Positions 44,011 to 57,209 of a stretch of 64,000 nt of DNA are shown here, piece by piece. Numbering within the stretch: the first letter of the stretch is position 1; each line of letters starts with the position of its first letter. Origin of the DNA: Lota lota (taxonomy: Eukaryota > Chordata > Actinopteri > Gadiformes > Lotidae); contig JACYXH010000216.1 of NCBI GenBank assembly GCA_026745465.1, positions 4,197,001 through 4,261,000 of the forward strand, read 5' to 3'. The position numbers and the translations under genes were made by a program. Below the pieces are notes generated by a model that saw only the letters and a list, made by a program, of their open reading frames with translations, was not told where the DNA came from and made no database searches.

Positions 44011-44769
44011 GATTACATCAAAGGCGCCGTCATACTTTCAGGGGGCAAGTAATTGGCACAGGAAGACAAACACGACAAAGTGTAAGCGATACATGCTGTG
44101 TGACCCAGGTATCGTTTATCAAACTGCACACAGTGGTTCATCATTAAATTCCCTCCCGGAGATAGTTTTATGGTATATACATGCACAATAGCTTCCAATG
44201 GACGTTGAGGTGTAAAGAGAACTGTATCTACCTCTTTAAAGTTGCTAGTGAACTGTTTTAATGACATCATTTATAAAGTTTAATACAGCTATGCTAGTGA
44301 TGATAATCCCTCTGTGGTAACGTGCCATTATTATGCTTAGGTTTAATTTTTATTTTTTAAGCCCTTGATAAAAGCCTACTTATAGTAGCCTGTTTGTGTT
44401 GTTGTGAGTTTGTGTTGTTGTGTAAGCCTTTAAGGAGTGAAACAAAGTGTTACTCTTCACTCATTTCCCCGTACAATGTATTGCTGTGTGCTTGTCGCTC
44501 CTTGTGATAATAGCTTGCATCATGATCTTTGTAGACTGTGTTTATTATTATCCTTCTGATAGATAGATGTTATCACTGCCAGACTATACCGTTTCATACA
44601 CAACAGTGCTCTTTGAGAAATGCGTTTTGTGCTGAATATGATCCATTTCTCATCCACTACAATCTGAATAACCAGTACAATTCCAAAACCACTCCAAGGC
44701 TGGTGTCATGTCACCTGCTATCGGTATTGTGTTCTGAAATGCTGCCCTGCTGCCACTGTACTGAGCAGT
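44011..44769. other. Unique non-coding block
   Basis: Mixed sequence. A 16 bp unit (TTTGTGTTGTTGTGAG) occurs twice in tandem at 44393-44424 with a change in the last bases. No gene was recognised. Confidence 0.45.
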
Positions 44770-45120
44770 AGTTTGGCAACTTCCTAAACGCGCTAATCAG
44801 GGCGTTATCCACCGACAACCCTAGACAGGGCAAGAATAATCACCCGTTATAAGGGTGGAGAATACTGTGGCCTGGTTAACAGAGCGGTACATTACAAACG
44901 ACCTGTTCATCCACTTAAACACGTGATTGAGTACATAGGTGAACTTTCTTTTTCTTGACTATTTCTACATTGCTAAATACAATTATTGAGCGAGTCGCTT
45001 ATCGCCGGCCAGCAGTGCTTCTGGCTGTGTTGGATTAATACTGCCGTTCCTCTGCTCTCTAAAGTTCCCACTTCAGCACAAAATGAATACCACAGGAGGC
45101 AGCGGATGAGCTGATGCAGA
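44770..45120. other. CNE-like unique block
   Basis: Repeat-free with words such as GCGCTAATCAGGGCG, AGAATAATCACCCG, AAACACGTGATTGAG and TTGGATTAATACTGCC. It looks regulatory rather than coding. Conservation is untested. Confidence 0.3.
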
Positions 45121-45339
45121 GGGTTGGAAAATCCTACTCCAGAGGAGAGGAGCGCTTGAGGGGGAGGGTGTGGGGTTGGCAGGGGCAGAACAGGTTAGAT
45201 GGATAGTTGGCGCTGAAACTCAGTTTGATCAGGGTTCACACCCAAAGCTTCTACTGGGATCCAAGATAGAAGAGATCCAAGTCTTCAGGCCTTCCCCTGA
45301 CCCCAGTCTGCTACTAGCTGCCCTAGTTGAGGATTGAAT

Positions 45340-45376
45340 GCGCGTGCACACACACAAACACACACACACACATACA
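45340..45376. repeat. Short AC microsatellite
   Basis: An imperfect AC run of about 37 bp directly upstream of a SINE head. Confidence 0.92.
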
Positions 45377-45387
45377 CATTACAATTG

Positions 45388-45515
45388 TGTCAGGGTGTTT
45401 GATTCCCAGCCGAAATGTTCTGGGTTCCAACCCAAAGGTCCACAGTCTACCTTTCAGGCATCCTCAAGCAAGATGGCTACCCTGTACCTGCTCCTTAATG
45501 ACATGTATCTAAAAG
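45388..45515 (+). mobile_element. tRNA-derived SINE copy, plus strand (3'-truncated)
   Basis: The head reads GGGTGTTTGATTCCCAGCCG and GTTCTGGGTTCCAACCC. The core is CATCCTCAAGCAAGATGGC and CTGCTCCTTAATGACATG. The tail is lost after TATCTAAAAG. The AC run lies some 12 bp before the head. Confidence 0.86.
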
Positions 45516-46974
45516 AAAAATAATTTGATAGCATTTAATGACATAATCAATTGATGTATGCCATCTCAACTGAAGGGGACTTCCTGGGTGACCATGATGA
45601 AGCTGTTCATGCTCGTCGATACATAATGTTGTTGGGAACGTCCGTTTGTCCTTGTTAAATGTCCGTCACCCTTGTGCTACAAACATAATCATGGGTGATT
45701 AGAATGGCAACGTTGCAGCATGCGTGGACCGGCTCCCCTGCTGTCTGGAGAGGAAAGCCTTTAGATTAATGTGGCTTTAAATATAAATAGAAATCTATAA
45801 TGTATAAAAAAAAATACATTATAAAAGGGACTAAGCAATAGCCTTGAAACAGTTTGTGTGAAGTACACTCCAAATAAGGTTTTATGACACTATTCAACAA
45901 TTTTGCACAGCCCATTTGAAAAGGGGAAGAAAAGAAATGTCAAAGAATGTCAAAAAAGATTGCCCAACACTTTCAACGTCACCCGTGCTTGTCCATAACG
46001 GTTACGGTACCCCCACTGAGCACATACAGGATCATTCAGCAAACATGCTACCATGGTGGAAAGGCAAACACAAATCTACAACTTGTTTACGCCTTGCTGT
46101 TTATTCAGACTCTTTTATCGAGCTTGGGGAGAAGAGAGGGCACTATTACAGTGGCGCCCCGTTTTCACTTTTTTATGACCTAATGTACACCACACTCAAG
46201 ACAGGAGAGAGAGGGGGAATGACATGTAGCATTTGAGGTCAAAGGTCAATTTAAAAAATAAATAAATAATTGTAGCTTTAATCAGTGACAAACACTGGTG
46301 GGATGCACTTTAATTGCTCTTACTTTATCTTATTTATACATAATTTCATCATTTTAAATGTCTTATATTCTCATTATTTATAATTCTTGTTTCATGTATT
46401 TTTAAGGATTCTGAACAACATTTTATGCATGATTTGTGCTATATGAATAAAAACATTATTATTATATATTTGTATTATGACCACAGATCAGGTTCCCACC
46501 AGGGTCTCTACAGAGTGGATTGGCTCCTATTTGTTTAGAGCATTTAGAATACCTTATGGTTAATTTAAAACAAAAAAGAAAACATGATAAGGCAAGGTGT
46601 ACATTCTGTTTATAGATCATGCATGATGTGATCATTTATTTTATTCCAAGTTGTTTTTTTTAAGAAGCCACCTTCTTCTGCATGAAAATACATTTGTAGG
46701 GTTTCCAAAATAGCATATATTTTATTTAAATGTGCTCTAAAAACCTTGAGGTGTGTATACATTAATATATATTGTCCTACTCATGGTTGTGTGACCTCCC
46801 TGTTTCAGGTCGTTTATTTCCCTGTCCTTGTAGGTGTCTTGTATTTGTTTTCGTTTGAGGCAGGGTGTGCTGAACTGTTTCATTAGTTGCACTCAAAACT
46901 GATTACGGCTTTTGTTATTTTGATAGGTTTTTTTAAATCACATTTGCTACTTCAGTTCATTTTACTGTTGTTCA
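45516..46974. other. Unique non-coding block
   Basis: About 45640-45790 is motif-rich and repeat-free (AATCATGGGTGATTAGAATGG). The remainder is AT-rich. A 106-codon frame at 45916 begins at TTG. No gene is called. Confidence 0.45.
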
Positions 46975-47035
46975 TTCACATTAACATTTAGTCATTTGGC
47001 AGAAACCTTTATCTAAAGTGACTTACAAGTGAAGC
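46975..47035 (-). mobile_element. SINE 3' tail fragment, minus strand
   Basis: CATTAACATTTAGTCATTTG, then GCAGAAACCTTTATCTAAAG and TGACTTACAAGTGA, is the reversed tail. The core is not recognisable beyond. Confidence 0.75.
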
Positions 47036-47674
47036 TGTGAACAAACAATCAAAATGGGAGCAGCTACGAAAAACTGCTGCGCAAGCAAGTCTCTAAGAAA
47101 AACAGTAGATTGGCTTAAGGCATCAGAACACAATGTTATTTGATTTGTTATTCTGGGATTATCTTTATTTTAAATGAGACTCATTTCTACAATCTACCTT
47201 TGACTTGCCTTAACATCCCCTTTATGTAAAAAAAAAAATTTCAGTGAATAATTCTTCTGCAATACTCTTTACAAAAATATATTAAAACCAAATGTACATT
47301 AAGTCTCAATTAATTAAAAGGGTTAATGGGAATCCAACCCATTTTCAATAATGAATATAGATATAAATTGATCACATTCATTATTATAATTGATTACACA
47401 CATCGTATTGTGTCATATTGTCCTCCACCCACCAGGGCAGGTGCTAAACATTCACAGAGAATGACCTTTGTGTGGTTAAAGGGATCAATATGCTATACTG
47501 TATAATCAATCAATAGTCCACGCCACTGCATGAAACTTTAAGTAAGCCACCTTCGTTGAGACCTGTCACAATTGCTAAGCAAGCGTGTACAACTTTTATT
47601 CATTGATTCTTTTCCTGTTGATTTTCATGCATGTCCATCGTTAGCTTTTATATCAATGCTACTACAGGCTGGAC
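47036..47674. other. Unique AT-rich block
   Basis: AT-rich with no gene recognised. Confidence 0.5.
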
Positions 47675-47746
47675 TTAATGTTAGCATAGTGGTCAGTTAG
47701 GCTGTCAGTCATGCGGGAGACCGGTGTTCAATTCCCCAACAGCACA
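47675..47746 (+). pseudogene. tRNA-Asp-like sequence (pseudogene or SINE head)
   Basis: TTAGCATAGTGGTCAGT matches a tRNA A-box region. CATGCGGGAGACCGGTGTTC and AATTCCCC match the anticodon-stem and T-arm part of vertebrate tRNA-Asp. The acceptor ends (TTAATGT and ACAGCAC) pair at only about four of seven positions, and the anticodon arm has extra bases. It is therefore probably not a working tRNA. It may be a worn tRNA copy or the head of another SINE family. Confidence 0.5.
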
Positions 47747-48188
47747 GTCCACTTGCAACATCTTATTTTTAATCCCAAATGTTTGTCTCGCGAACAGAAT
47801 CCGACTCTGGTTAAATGTGTTAACTGCAGTGTTTCCTAACAGGATAATTGACATCCGTTGCGTTGCATCATACAGTATAACCTGGTGCTTTTGACTATCT
47901 CAGCTTCTCAGAAGACATGCAAGGGGCCCCTTCATGTGCCTTCATGTAAAGAAAAAGAAACAAACACAATAAAGAAATATTCAGACCATCTCATTTGTTT
48001 TCTTTCTTTTGCAAATCCTTTCAAACTTGTTGTTTGCGGCCATCAAATAGCTCGCTGTCCCCCAGGCAAGACAGTGGTTAGGCTTTCAAACCTGGCAACC
48101 CGGGAATAGCATACAGTCAAATGTGCCCGGAAGAAATATTCCCTTAAAGATCAGCACCTTAGGTCACTTTGATCCCCCTGCTTTCTCT
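47747..48188. other. Unique non-coding block
   Basis: Mixed DNA with no gene recognised. Confidence 0.45.
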
Positions 48189-48211
48189 CCCCCCCCCCCC
48201 CCCCCCCCCCC
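48189..48211. repeat. Poly-C run, about 23 bp
   Basis: An uninterrupted run of C. Confidence 0.96.
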
Positions 48212-48266
48212 ACTATCCTCATCCCCTTGTCCTTTCAAGTTACCTTATCGCAGCGAGTGAGATAGA

Positions 48267-48270
<4 letters not shown>

Positions 48271-48357
<87 letters not shown>
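48271..48357. repeat. (GT)n microsatellite, about 43 units
   Basis: A perfect GT array of about 87 bp, followed by GAGA-rich sequence. Confidence 0.98.
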
Positions 48358-48359
<2 letters not shown>

Positions 48360-48419
48360 AGAAAGTGAGTGTGAGTAAGAGAGAAAGAATCCCCGTGCAC
48401 AACTGCTTGGACAGCACTT

Positions 48420-48780
48420 TTCTTGTTAATCCGTCGAACGTCGCTGATAGCGCCGCTGTGTGTCGTGGCAGACATCACCATTATTCCTTCATAGGTCGCG
48501 CCGGTGGCTGGGGTGTGATCGCCACACAAGGTGGCATCACGAACGTGGTTCGGATGTTTACATCTATAATTAAAGCCAAAAGGCCCGGGGAGCTATGCCT
48601 GCATGCCATTGGCTAGGCTAGTGCCCTTTAATAAACACGTTTAATATCACCTGCAGGTTTGTCCCTCACGGACGTACGTCCATGGTGGCGGTGCAGAGCC
48701 GAAGCAAGACTTCACAAAAGCCCGTTCTTGGTGGGCTGATTATGACAAAGTTGAACTTGATGTTCAAAGTTTCATCCCAG
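48420..48780. other. CNE-like unique block
   Basis: Repeat-free, relatively CpG-containing sequence with TCTATAATTAAAGCC, CGCCGGTGGCTGGGG and CCTTTAATAAACACG. No known protein in any frame. Possible regulatory element; conservation is untested. Confidence 0.33.
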
Positions 48781-49468
48781 CGATATTAGAAAATAAAGTG
48801 CTACTTTCAGAATAAGTACAAATAATAGAAAACGCTGTAGCTATATCATTATGACGTACTGTGTGATGGGTGGAATTCATACTTGGAAACTGTTGATGAT
48901 AAACTCTGATGAGGTTTGGTAATAAGCTTCAAACAAGCGGTGTGCCTGTGTTTACACATTGTCGAACAAGCATTTGGGAGTCGGCAAACAATGAGTCACC
49001 GCAATCTTTTTTTTGGAGGAATTTCCATTAAGCTGTGCTTCACAAATCACACTATCTTGTACACAAGTCACTGTCACCATTTAAACACAGAATTACAAAG
49101 TCATTAATCATACATGATTTCAATTTCGGAACAACTGTCCTACGTTAAAAAAAATTATTTTACAGTTAGGTCTGTAAAAATAATTGGTATATTATTTGGT
49201 TGATTGTATTAATATTTAATTAATTGAGGCCACTAGTCTTGCTCATATTCTATTTCACGTTCACATTGAGAAATGCAGATTATTTACTGTAAAAAGTCAT
49301 TAATATGAATACAAATATAAATCCTCTTAATCCAAATGCATCGTCTTCAAATGCAGAGTCATAAACAGCAAATCCATGCACTACAACTTCACAATTGTAA
49401 ACCTTATAACCAGGCGAGTGCTTAAGGTCAGCCATGGGGGGGCTTTTTCTCCTCGCTGAGGGTACAAT
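48781..49468. other. Unique AT-rich block
   Basis: AT-rich with no gene or repeat recognised. Confidence 0.5.
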
Positions 49469-49492
49469 GGGGGGGGGGGGGGGGGGGGGGGG
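49469..49492. repeat. Poly-G run, about 24 bp
   Basis: An uninterrupted run of G, preceded by another G7 at about 49437-49443. Confidence 0.96.
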
Positions 49493-49689
49493 AGCGTGAT
49501 CAATGATAGCAATCATTAGCAGGAGTGGAGGCTGAGAAGGGAACGGGCGTATTGCGAAGGGATATGGAGGGCATAATAGCACACATAATAATAATAATAA
49601 TGGACGGAGGTTTCATAGGCCATTTATAGCCGATGTGGTCATGAAAAGCACTTAACATTTAATGTGCTTCAAGGCCACGACCGCACTAT
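49493..49689. other. Unique block, CNE-like
   Basis: Contains a short (ATA)n run near 49586-49600, then CCATTTATAGCCGATGTGG and CTTAACATTTAATGTGC. Repeat-poor; function unknown. Confidence 0.35.
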
Positions 49690-49765
49690 CATGCGAATGT
49701 TAAGGGGTCTTTGCTCAAGGCCAGGTGGAGGTCAGGGATCAAACCAGCAACGGCCACAAATGATA
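49690..49765 (-). mobile_element. Worn tRNA-derived SINE fragment, minus strand
   Basis: TTTGCTCAAGGCCAGGTGG followed by TCAGGGATCAAACCAGCAAC is an inverted core plus B box of a V-SINE-like element. It is related to the fragment at 34115 rather than the main family. Confidence 0.5.
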
Positions 49766-51209
49766 AAAAACAATCCAAAATAAATTGAACTCAGCTAGCC
49801 ATCAGCTATTCTTTCATCTATTCATTTAAATGTTTACTATTTAACTAAAGTATTATATAACTTATTGTGGACTTGGGGTCCAGTATTTTGCTAGGGTTTT
49901 GGGAAATGCACTGTTTACTATAGGCTGCTCTGTTTAGAAGCGAGCACAACCAACACGCCCTTCGTCACAATCACTTTTGAAAGTTGGCCCGGCCCATCAC
50001 AGTGTCATCAAAAGCCAGTTATCAAGATAATTTCCTCATTACTGAAACACCCAACCAAAAACCCTACCCACACCATGCTTACATCTAACCAGCCCATCCT
50101 ACCTCCCCTGTTACAGCGGGGATACCAAACAAGCTTTTTTGTGTGTGTATTCCATATCAAACACAACTGGCAGTTAGGGTCAGCAGAGAGGTCAGAGGGA
50201 TATCATAATGAGTGTTCCGGGTGTAAACCTCCCTCCACCCCGCCCTACCTCGGCGGACATTTTAGAGACCGCAGACGCTTCCCTGTGTTGCCGTTGAGTC
50301 TGAGTCGAGTCTGATCCCTGGCATCGCCCCTCTATGAGAGGATTGTCTCTTTTTGACGATGAGGTTGTACTTTGGATTGCAGAGGTGGCCAGGTCTGAAC
50401 ACCTCAAAACAAGAGCTATTTTAGGGGGTGAGTGAGCAACATTCAAATTGTATATTATGCAAGCTATAAGTTATACATTATTTAAACAAGCTCCAGTCAA
50501 AAGTTTGAGAAAGGACTGCTACTCAAGGGAGGGCCCTTTCCCTACTCTCTCCAAACCCCATCCAACCTCAAAAAAGTGATGCTGGCTGAAAAAAACGAAA
50601 TGTCTCTAGGCTGCTGCAGAGTTGAGGTAACTAACCTAGACCCTTCTAGCCCCTCTAAAGTTAGTGTCTACATGACACGATGTGTTTTAGAGCACATTTT
50701 AAAACAACAAATGTTGCATATTGTGTGAGTGAGAGTGTAAAAAGTAAGTGAAAACTGCCAGACCTTTTCCATTTGGTTATTTCTTTTTTTGTTTTCATAT
50801 TTCTTTCACACCATCTCTTCGGTCATGGTTTATCAGAAACATTTGGATGACAACTGTGTCATCTCAACTGTCCTTGAGCAACAATTTGGCTACTTCAAAA
50901 CGACCACTTCCTGAAGGGGAAAAGTAAAGCTCGGTGATTACTCAACCTTTCTATGCTTTGTTAAGGGCTCCCTCACTTTCACGTCATCACGTCCACATCT
51001 CGCGGGGTTCTGTGCTTGTAAGCGATCAATGGTTCTTACCGGGGAGCATGAATTATATGATATGACATGAAACATCATTTTAACCCACACTGATGTGTTT
51101 GGTGTGTGCCTTGAGGTCGATTTTCTGTAAATATTTAGCACAGCAGAAGATGACAAATGTTCTATGAGGGTGTGTTGTGAATCATATCAAGGTGAAGGGG
51201 GGTGGGTGT
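49766..51209. other. Unique non-coding block
   Basis: Mixed composition. Short frames only. Nothing recognised as gene or intact transposon. Confidence 0.5.
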
Positions 51210-51230
51210 GGGGGGGGGGGGGGGGGGGGG
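51210..51230. repeat. Poly-G run, about 21 bp
   Basis: A G homopolymer preceded by GGGGGGTGGGTGT from 51197, together a G-rich tract with quadruplex potential. Confidence 0.96.
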
Positions 51231-51789
51231 AATCAACAAATGAAAAATGACAGGTGGACTCGTCTGGAAAACAAATCAAAAACAAAAAAAGGTTTGTTAT
51301 CTACTTGGGGTGCACAGCGTCTTTTTAAATGGACTGTTTCCCAGCATTTGTTTGTAAATGACATCACGCCTGCAGCATAACAACAGCCTCATCTATCATG
51401 TAACCCAGGGTCTATGGTGGCGGAGACAGACAAACTTCTTTACATCCCAGCAAAACGTTGTCTATCTCTCTCAGCCAGAGCCCTTAACACACATAACACG
51501 TTATGACTCATTAAACCCATGGAGATTCAGATGCTTTGAACTATGAAGCGAAATATTCCATCAGCAAAGTGAGTTTGGACACCGGTGGCCAAATTAAGTG
51601 CACACTCGGTAGCATTTGGACCACTTATGTCAGTTCAATAGCCTTACGCTAACATTATCCATATGCCACAACTCCACCAATGTAAATACAAACAAGGCTG
51701 CATGCACAGACAGACACAGACACACACGAAACACCCTTCACTTCACTTTAGCTCCATACAGTCAATCAATCTTATCTCAGTGAAGAAGT
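51231..51789. other. Unique non-coding block
   Basis: Mixed DNA with a short ACACAGACACACACG patch near 51715. No gene was recognised. Confidence 0.45.
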
Positions 51790-51945
51790 TAGGGTGTTCG
51801 ACTTCCAGCTAAAAAGGTACACGGTTCGATCCCCAATGTCCAGTCTACCTAAGCATTAGGCCTTCTTGAGTAAGATGCCCCAACACCTACCTGCTCCTTA
51901 AAAACACGTATCTCACTTCATTCATTCAAGTCGCTATGGTTAAAA
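51790..51945 (+). mobile_element. tRNA-derived SINE copy, plus strand
   Basis: The head reads GTTAGGGTGTTCGACTTCC and GTACACGGTTCGATCCCC (a good B box). The core is CCTTCTTGAGTAAGATGCCC and CCTGCTCCTTAAAAACACG. The tail CAAGTCGCTATGGTTAAAAA is diverged. Confidence 0.88.
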
Positions 51946-53092
51946 AGAGTATGGTCAATGACGACCATAAATACAACATACACCTAAGATATTTATATGG
52001 AGTGACACATCATTGCCGATGGTGTCCATTGGCAGGGGTGGGTGTAGCAGGGGAGGTGGGGGCTCGATGGAAGCAGCTGTCCAAACCGGAGCAAGTGACC
52101 CGTCCGGGTTATGGAGCCGTATCTGCAGATGGGTACCTTTGATAGCCAACTCTCCGTGGTCCTGAAGGGAGTGAGACATGTGAGCGAACACTTACTCCAT
52201 CAGGGCCACTTTAGTATGGCTGTTCTGAAGGCATCGTCAAAACACACTTGAAGACAAACGGCGCACTGTTGGTGAGGCCCAACTTTGAAGAACAACAACG
52301 TTATACAACGGTGGGAAAGATATGACGTTTCCATTATTAAGTGAAGCATTAAGAACAGCACAGGCAAACAATGAGGCTTATATAATACCAATATAATAAT
52401 TACATATTCACAGCAGAGTAATGGTACCTTAGTGCCTACAGTCATGTTCATGCAGCCCTGACTTTAAAGGCCAATATAATTTACTACCTAGGTCCAACTA
52501 ATATACTACATTATTGAAACATGTTTGCATAATATTAATACTAGCCATAGCTAATATTCTTCAACCCAACGTGATAAGAAATCCCAGTGAATGGTATGCA
52601 TTGTCACGTTTGCCCAAGAAAGCTATAATCATTATTGGGTGTGAAACAAAGCAATGACAGAAACTTTTTTCACCTTGTTGGAGACATTCTACCTCATTTA
52701 AATCTCAAACGTTCAGAAATCCTTTAACACATTTACGCAAGTATACTCAAACTCGATTTCAAAAATAAAACATAATTCAATATGCATGTCCAATATGCCA
52801 ATGGCCTCTGTACAACTCCGTTACCGCTCCATTACCTAACATCCTGTCTGCAAACGAACAGATCTGTTATGACTTCTTCCTTCCAACGTGCCAGCTAAAG
52901 CCCAGACGTCTTTATCTGCAAGTAACCATTTGAGTCGAAACAGGAGTAATTGCGTTTTAGTTTTCGATAACCTTTTTCCCGTTTCTGTATGCATGGACCT
53001 CAATATTCATTTTTGGCTTGTGAACTAATTTGTCCAAATAATTTGAATTGTCCCTAAGCTACAGTTTGAATGAGGTTAGTTCTGTGTAACGC
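51946..53092. other. Unique non-coding block
   Basis: Mixed to AT-rich DNA with no gene recognised. Confidence 0.45.
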
Positions 53093-53106
53093 TTTGCCAT
53101 GGCAAC
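53093..53106. promoter_or_regulatory. RFX X-box-like site
   Basis: TTTGCCATGGCAAC matches the palindromic X-box GTTGCCATGGCAAC at 13 of 14 positions. X-boxes bound by RFX proteins are common in promoters and enhancers of ciliary genes. No gene is visible beside it, so function here is inference. Confidence 0.4.
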
Positions 53107-53707
53107 GGGCTGACATTTAAACGCTTATCAGTCAGAACAAATCCGTCATGGAAAGGCATAGTGCAGGCTATGGGAGCAACTTCACTTGTGATGTAGCAAC
53201 TATGGGGAACCAAACCAGACATGGAAGGTGAGGCACGCCTATTGGACAGTCTTTTGGTAAAGTAATCTCATAAGCAGATTTCCCTCCAGTGCTGACACCA
53301 GATGCTTTGACAGATGCTTTAGATAGCTGGTCATGGCAAGTATGAAGCTAGCATAGGTAGCTAAATTGATGGTTAAGCTGCTTAGGCTATTATCCAAGCT
53401 AATATCTACACCCCAAAATCACCATTTATGTTCACCCATAACCATTACATTGTGCTTGGAGTCAATGCGATGATTTGCTAACGTCTTGCAGGCTGTTACA
53501 CCTTCGATAATACAACGTTTTATAACGGCCATTACAGGAAGCCACTGCTGGTATCAGATGGCACCTCTGTCAACAAACTGCTCGCCTTAAATCCCCTGAG
53601 GACAGGAAACATTTTCCTTTCCTTAATTACTGATTACATAGAGTGTGAGAGCGTGTGCAAACTGCATGTGTTTGTTTGTGTGTGTGCGTGCGTCTCAGGT
53701 ATACTCA
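53107..53707. other. Unique non-coding block
   Basis: Mixed DNA. AGATGCTTTGAC/AGATGCTTTAGA repeats once in tandem near 53300-53323. No gene was recognised. Confidence 0.45.
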
Positions 53708-53740
53708 CACACACACACACACATACACACACACACACAG
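53708..53740. repeat. Short AC microsatellite
   Basis: About 16 AC units with one AT interruption. Confidence 0.92.
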
Positions 53741-53905
53741 AGTGTGTGCACTCCTCGGGCCTTCATGGTCATTTTGGCTGCGTAATTAGCAGATGCGACA
53801 CTCTTGGATGCCTGTGATTCTCCTCAGCAATGCCGTTCTCTTACCTCGCTTGCTGCCCCCTCGGAAGCAGAAGGAGTGTCTAGCTTCCTCCCAGCGACGG
53901 CGAGG

Positions 53906-54626
<721 letters not shown>

Positions 54627-54824
54627 CCTTTTCACAGAGGCATCGTCATAGGACAAACCCATGTGTCGCTCATAACGCTAATTATGGGTCTGCTCCTTTT
54701 ATGTACCAGGGGCACGGGAAGTAGACTTCACTGCCCTGGTACATAAAAGGAACAGACCCATAATAAGTGTTATGAGTGACACCTGGGATTGCCCTCCGAT
54801 GACACCTCTGTGAAAAGATCTATG
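54627..54824. repeat. Long imperfect palindrome, about 85-90 bp arms
   Basis: Left arm about 54627-54711 and right arm about 54734-54824, spacer 22 bp. Identical inner blocks are ATTATGGGTCTG and TCCTTTTATGTACCAGG (inverted in the right arm). An outer block CTTTTCACAGAGG also recurs inverted. By eye the arms are roughly 80 percent identical. It may be a foldback element or a local inverted duplication. Confidence 0.88.
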
Positions 54825-55186
54825 GAAGGGGCGTTTACAGGGCAGCCAGCAGGCCTGTCCCAGAATGAAATAAACTGGAAGAAACTTCTTTTTTAAGGCA
54901 GGGTCAGGGGGTTTGGTTGTCCTTTTAAGAGAAGACAGTTGATTGGTTATTGACACCTGCCACTAACGCACCTGTCTTCTCATCAGGTCCCGAGGGCCAC
55001 GCCCCATCCTATCGCTCGCCTACAGACAACGCTAACCAATCCAAACTCCGCATCAGCACAATCACACTTTTACAATCCTGACAGCAAAATGGAGGGTGAA
55101 GATGCTCTGCCGTGTCACAAGCTCAGTGATCCGTGTCCATCACTCTGTAGTAAAACCCTGGGCCACAAAACCAGAGTAGGGCGGCA
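54825..55186. other. Unique non-coding block
   Basis: Balanced composition with no gene recognised. Confidence 0.45.
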
Positions 55187-55204
55187 GGGGGGGGGGGGGG
55201 GGGG
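55187..55204. repeat. Poly-G run, about 18 bp
   Basis: An uninterrupted run of G. Confidence 0.95.
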
Positions 55205-55620
55205 CTGTCATTAAAATTGCATAGGTGCCATGCTTTTCTTTTTTTCCCTTCAAGGCCTGATCCATCATTTCTGTCTTTTTGTTTGAGCAGGAAGTGCCAT
55301 CATGTTTCCTGTCCCTGGAGTGGTCTCCTGTTCGTGTTTCATCTGAACAGATAAGACCGAACACCGCGCCGCGCTCACCTGCCTGTCAACGTTGACTCGG
55401 GTTTCCTGCGTGGCAGCTGGACTCTCGCTTGTTATTTCTCCACAGAAACACAAACAACAAACGGGCTTTCCCTTGTATGGTGCATTCTGAAAAATAAATA
55501 AAAAAAGAGGACAAAACCCTGAAATCCTCAACAAACCCATGTTGTTGTTGTGTTCCGGACCAATATGTCGTTTCCAAGGATGGTCTGTAGGAATCATGGC
55601 TTCTGGAAGAAAAATATCAG
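55205..55620. other. Unique non-coding block
   Basis: Balanced sequence. A 110-codon minus frame at 55265-55597 resembles no known protein. Confidence 0.45.
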
Positions 55621-55675
55621 TCTACATTTAGATTTAGTCATTTGGGTATTTAGGTAAGACCCTTTTGACTAAAGT
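55621..55675 (-). mobile_element. Possible SINE 3' tail fragment, minus strand
   Basis: CTACATTTAGATTTAGTCAT, then TTGGGTATTTAGGTAAGACC, resembles the reversed SINE tail but is diverged. Confidence 0.4.
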
Positions 55676-56640
<965 letters not shown>

Positions 56641-56668
56641 GGGGGGGGGGGGGGGGGGGGGGGGGGGG
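56641..56668. repeat. Poly-G run, about 28 bp
   Basis: An uninterrupted run of G, preceded by GCACGGGC. Confidence 0.97.
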
Positions 56669-57209
56669 TGCGTCGAAGCAAGAGAGGAGCCTCAACTACA
56701 CCCTTGGTTCATTGTAAACTTTGCAATCTCCCGAAGACCAACATATGTGGTTTAAAGTAGCGGAGCCAAAAAAAATTATTATTAGATTAATTCGATTATT
56801 TTTCTAACTAAATAAGCACTAGATTGTTCACATGAGCACAATATTTTAAAGGATCCACCCCAACCATGTGGAAAACCACTCGCTGGACAAAGGACCCAAG
56901 TGCCGATTCATGCGAGATAAAAAGACACAACCCCCCATCTGCACAAGCTTAAAAAGATGCAAGAGGAACACCCAAGAGGGCCATGACAAAACCTGCAGTG
57001 CCCAGGAGGTCCTGCAAACCCAGGTCTGCAGGACCGCCTTCCAAACCCAGCTTCACCAGATAGAATTGCTTTGCTGGAGGCAAAGGAGATCAGTTATGAT
57101 GGCACCAATGTGAAATATAACTGTGTTCTCGCTGTATATATTATATACAATATATTATAACCAAAAATATGAAATGTCTCTCAAATTTTACAATATAGGC
57201 CTATAGGCC
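56669..57209. other. Unique non-coding block
   Basis: A frame at 56868-57113 (81 codons, ATG) is Lys/Gln/Cys-rich with no recognised family. TAGATTAATTCGATT at about 56783 recalls the hAT-like piece at 6210 but is too short to call. Confidence 0.4.

Noticed and set aside
45916-46236. 106-codon frame, and similar ones at 14312 and 38386
   Set aside because: They start at TTG or GTG rather than ATG and show no recognised domain.
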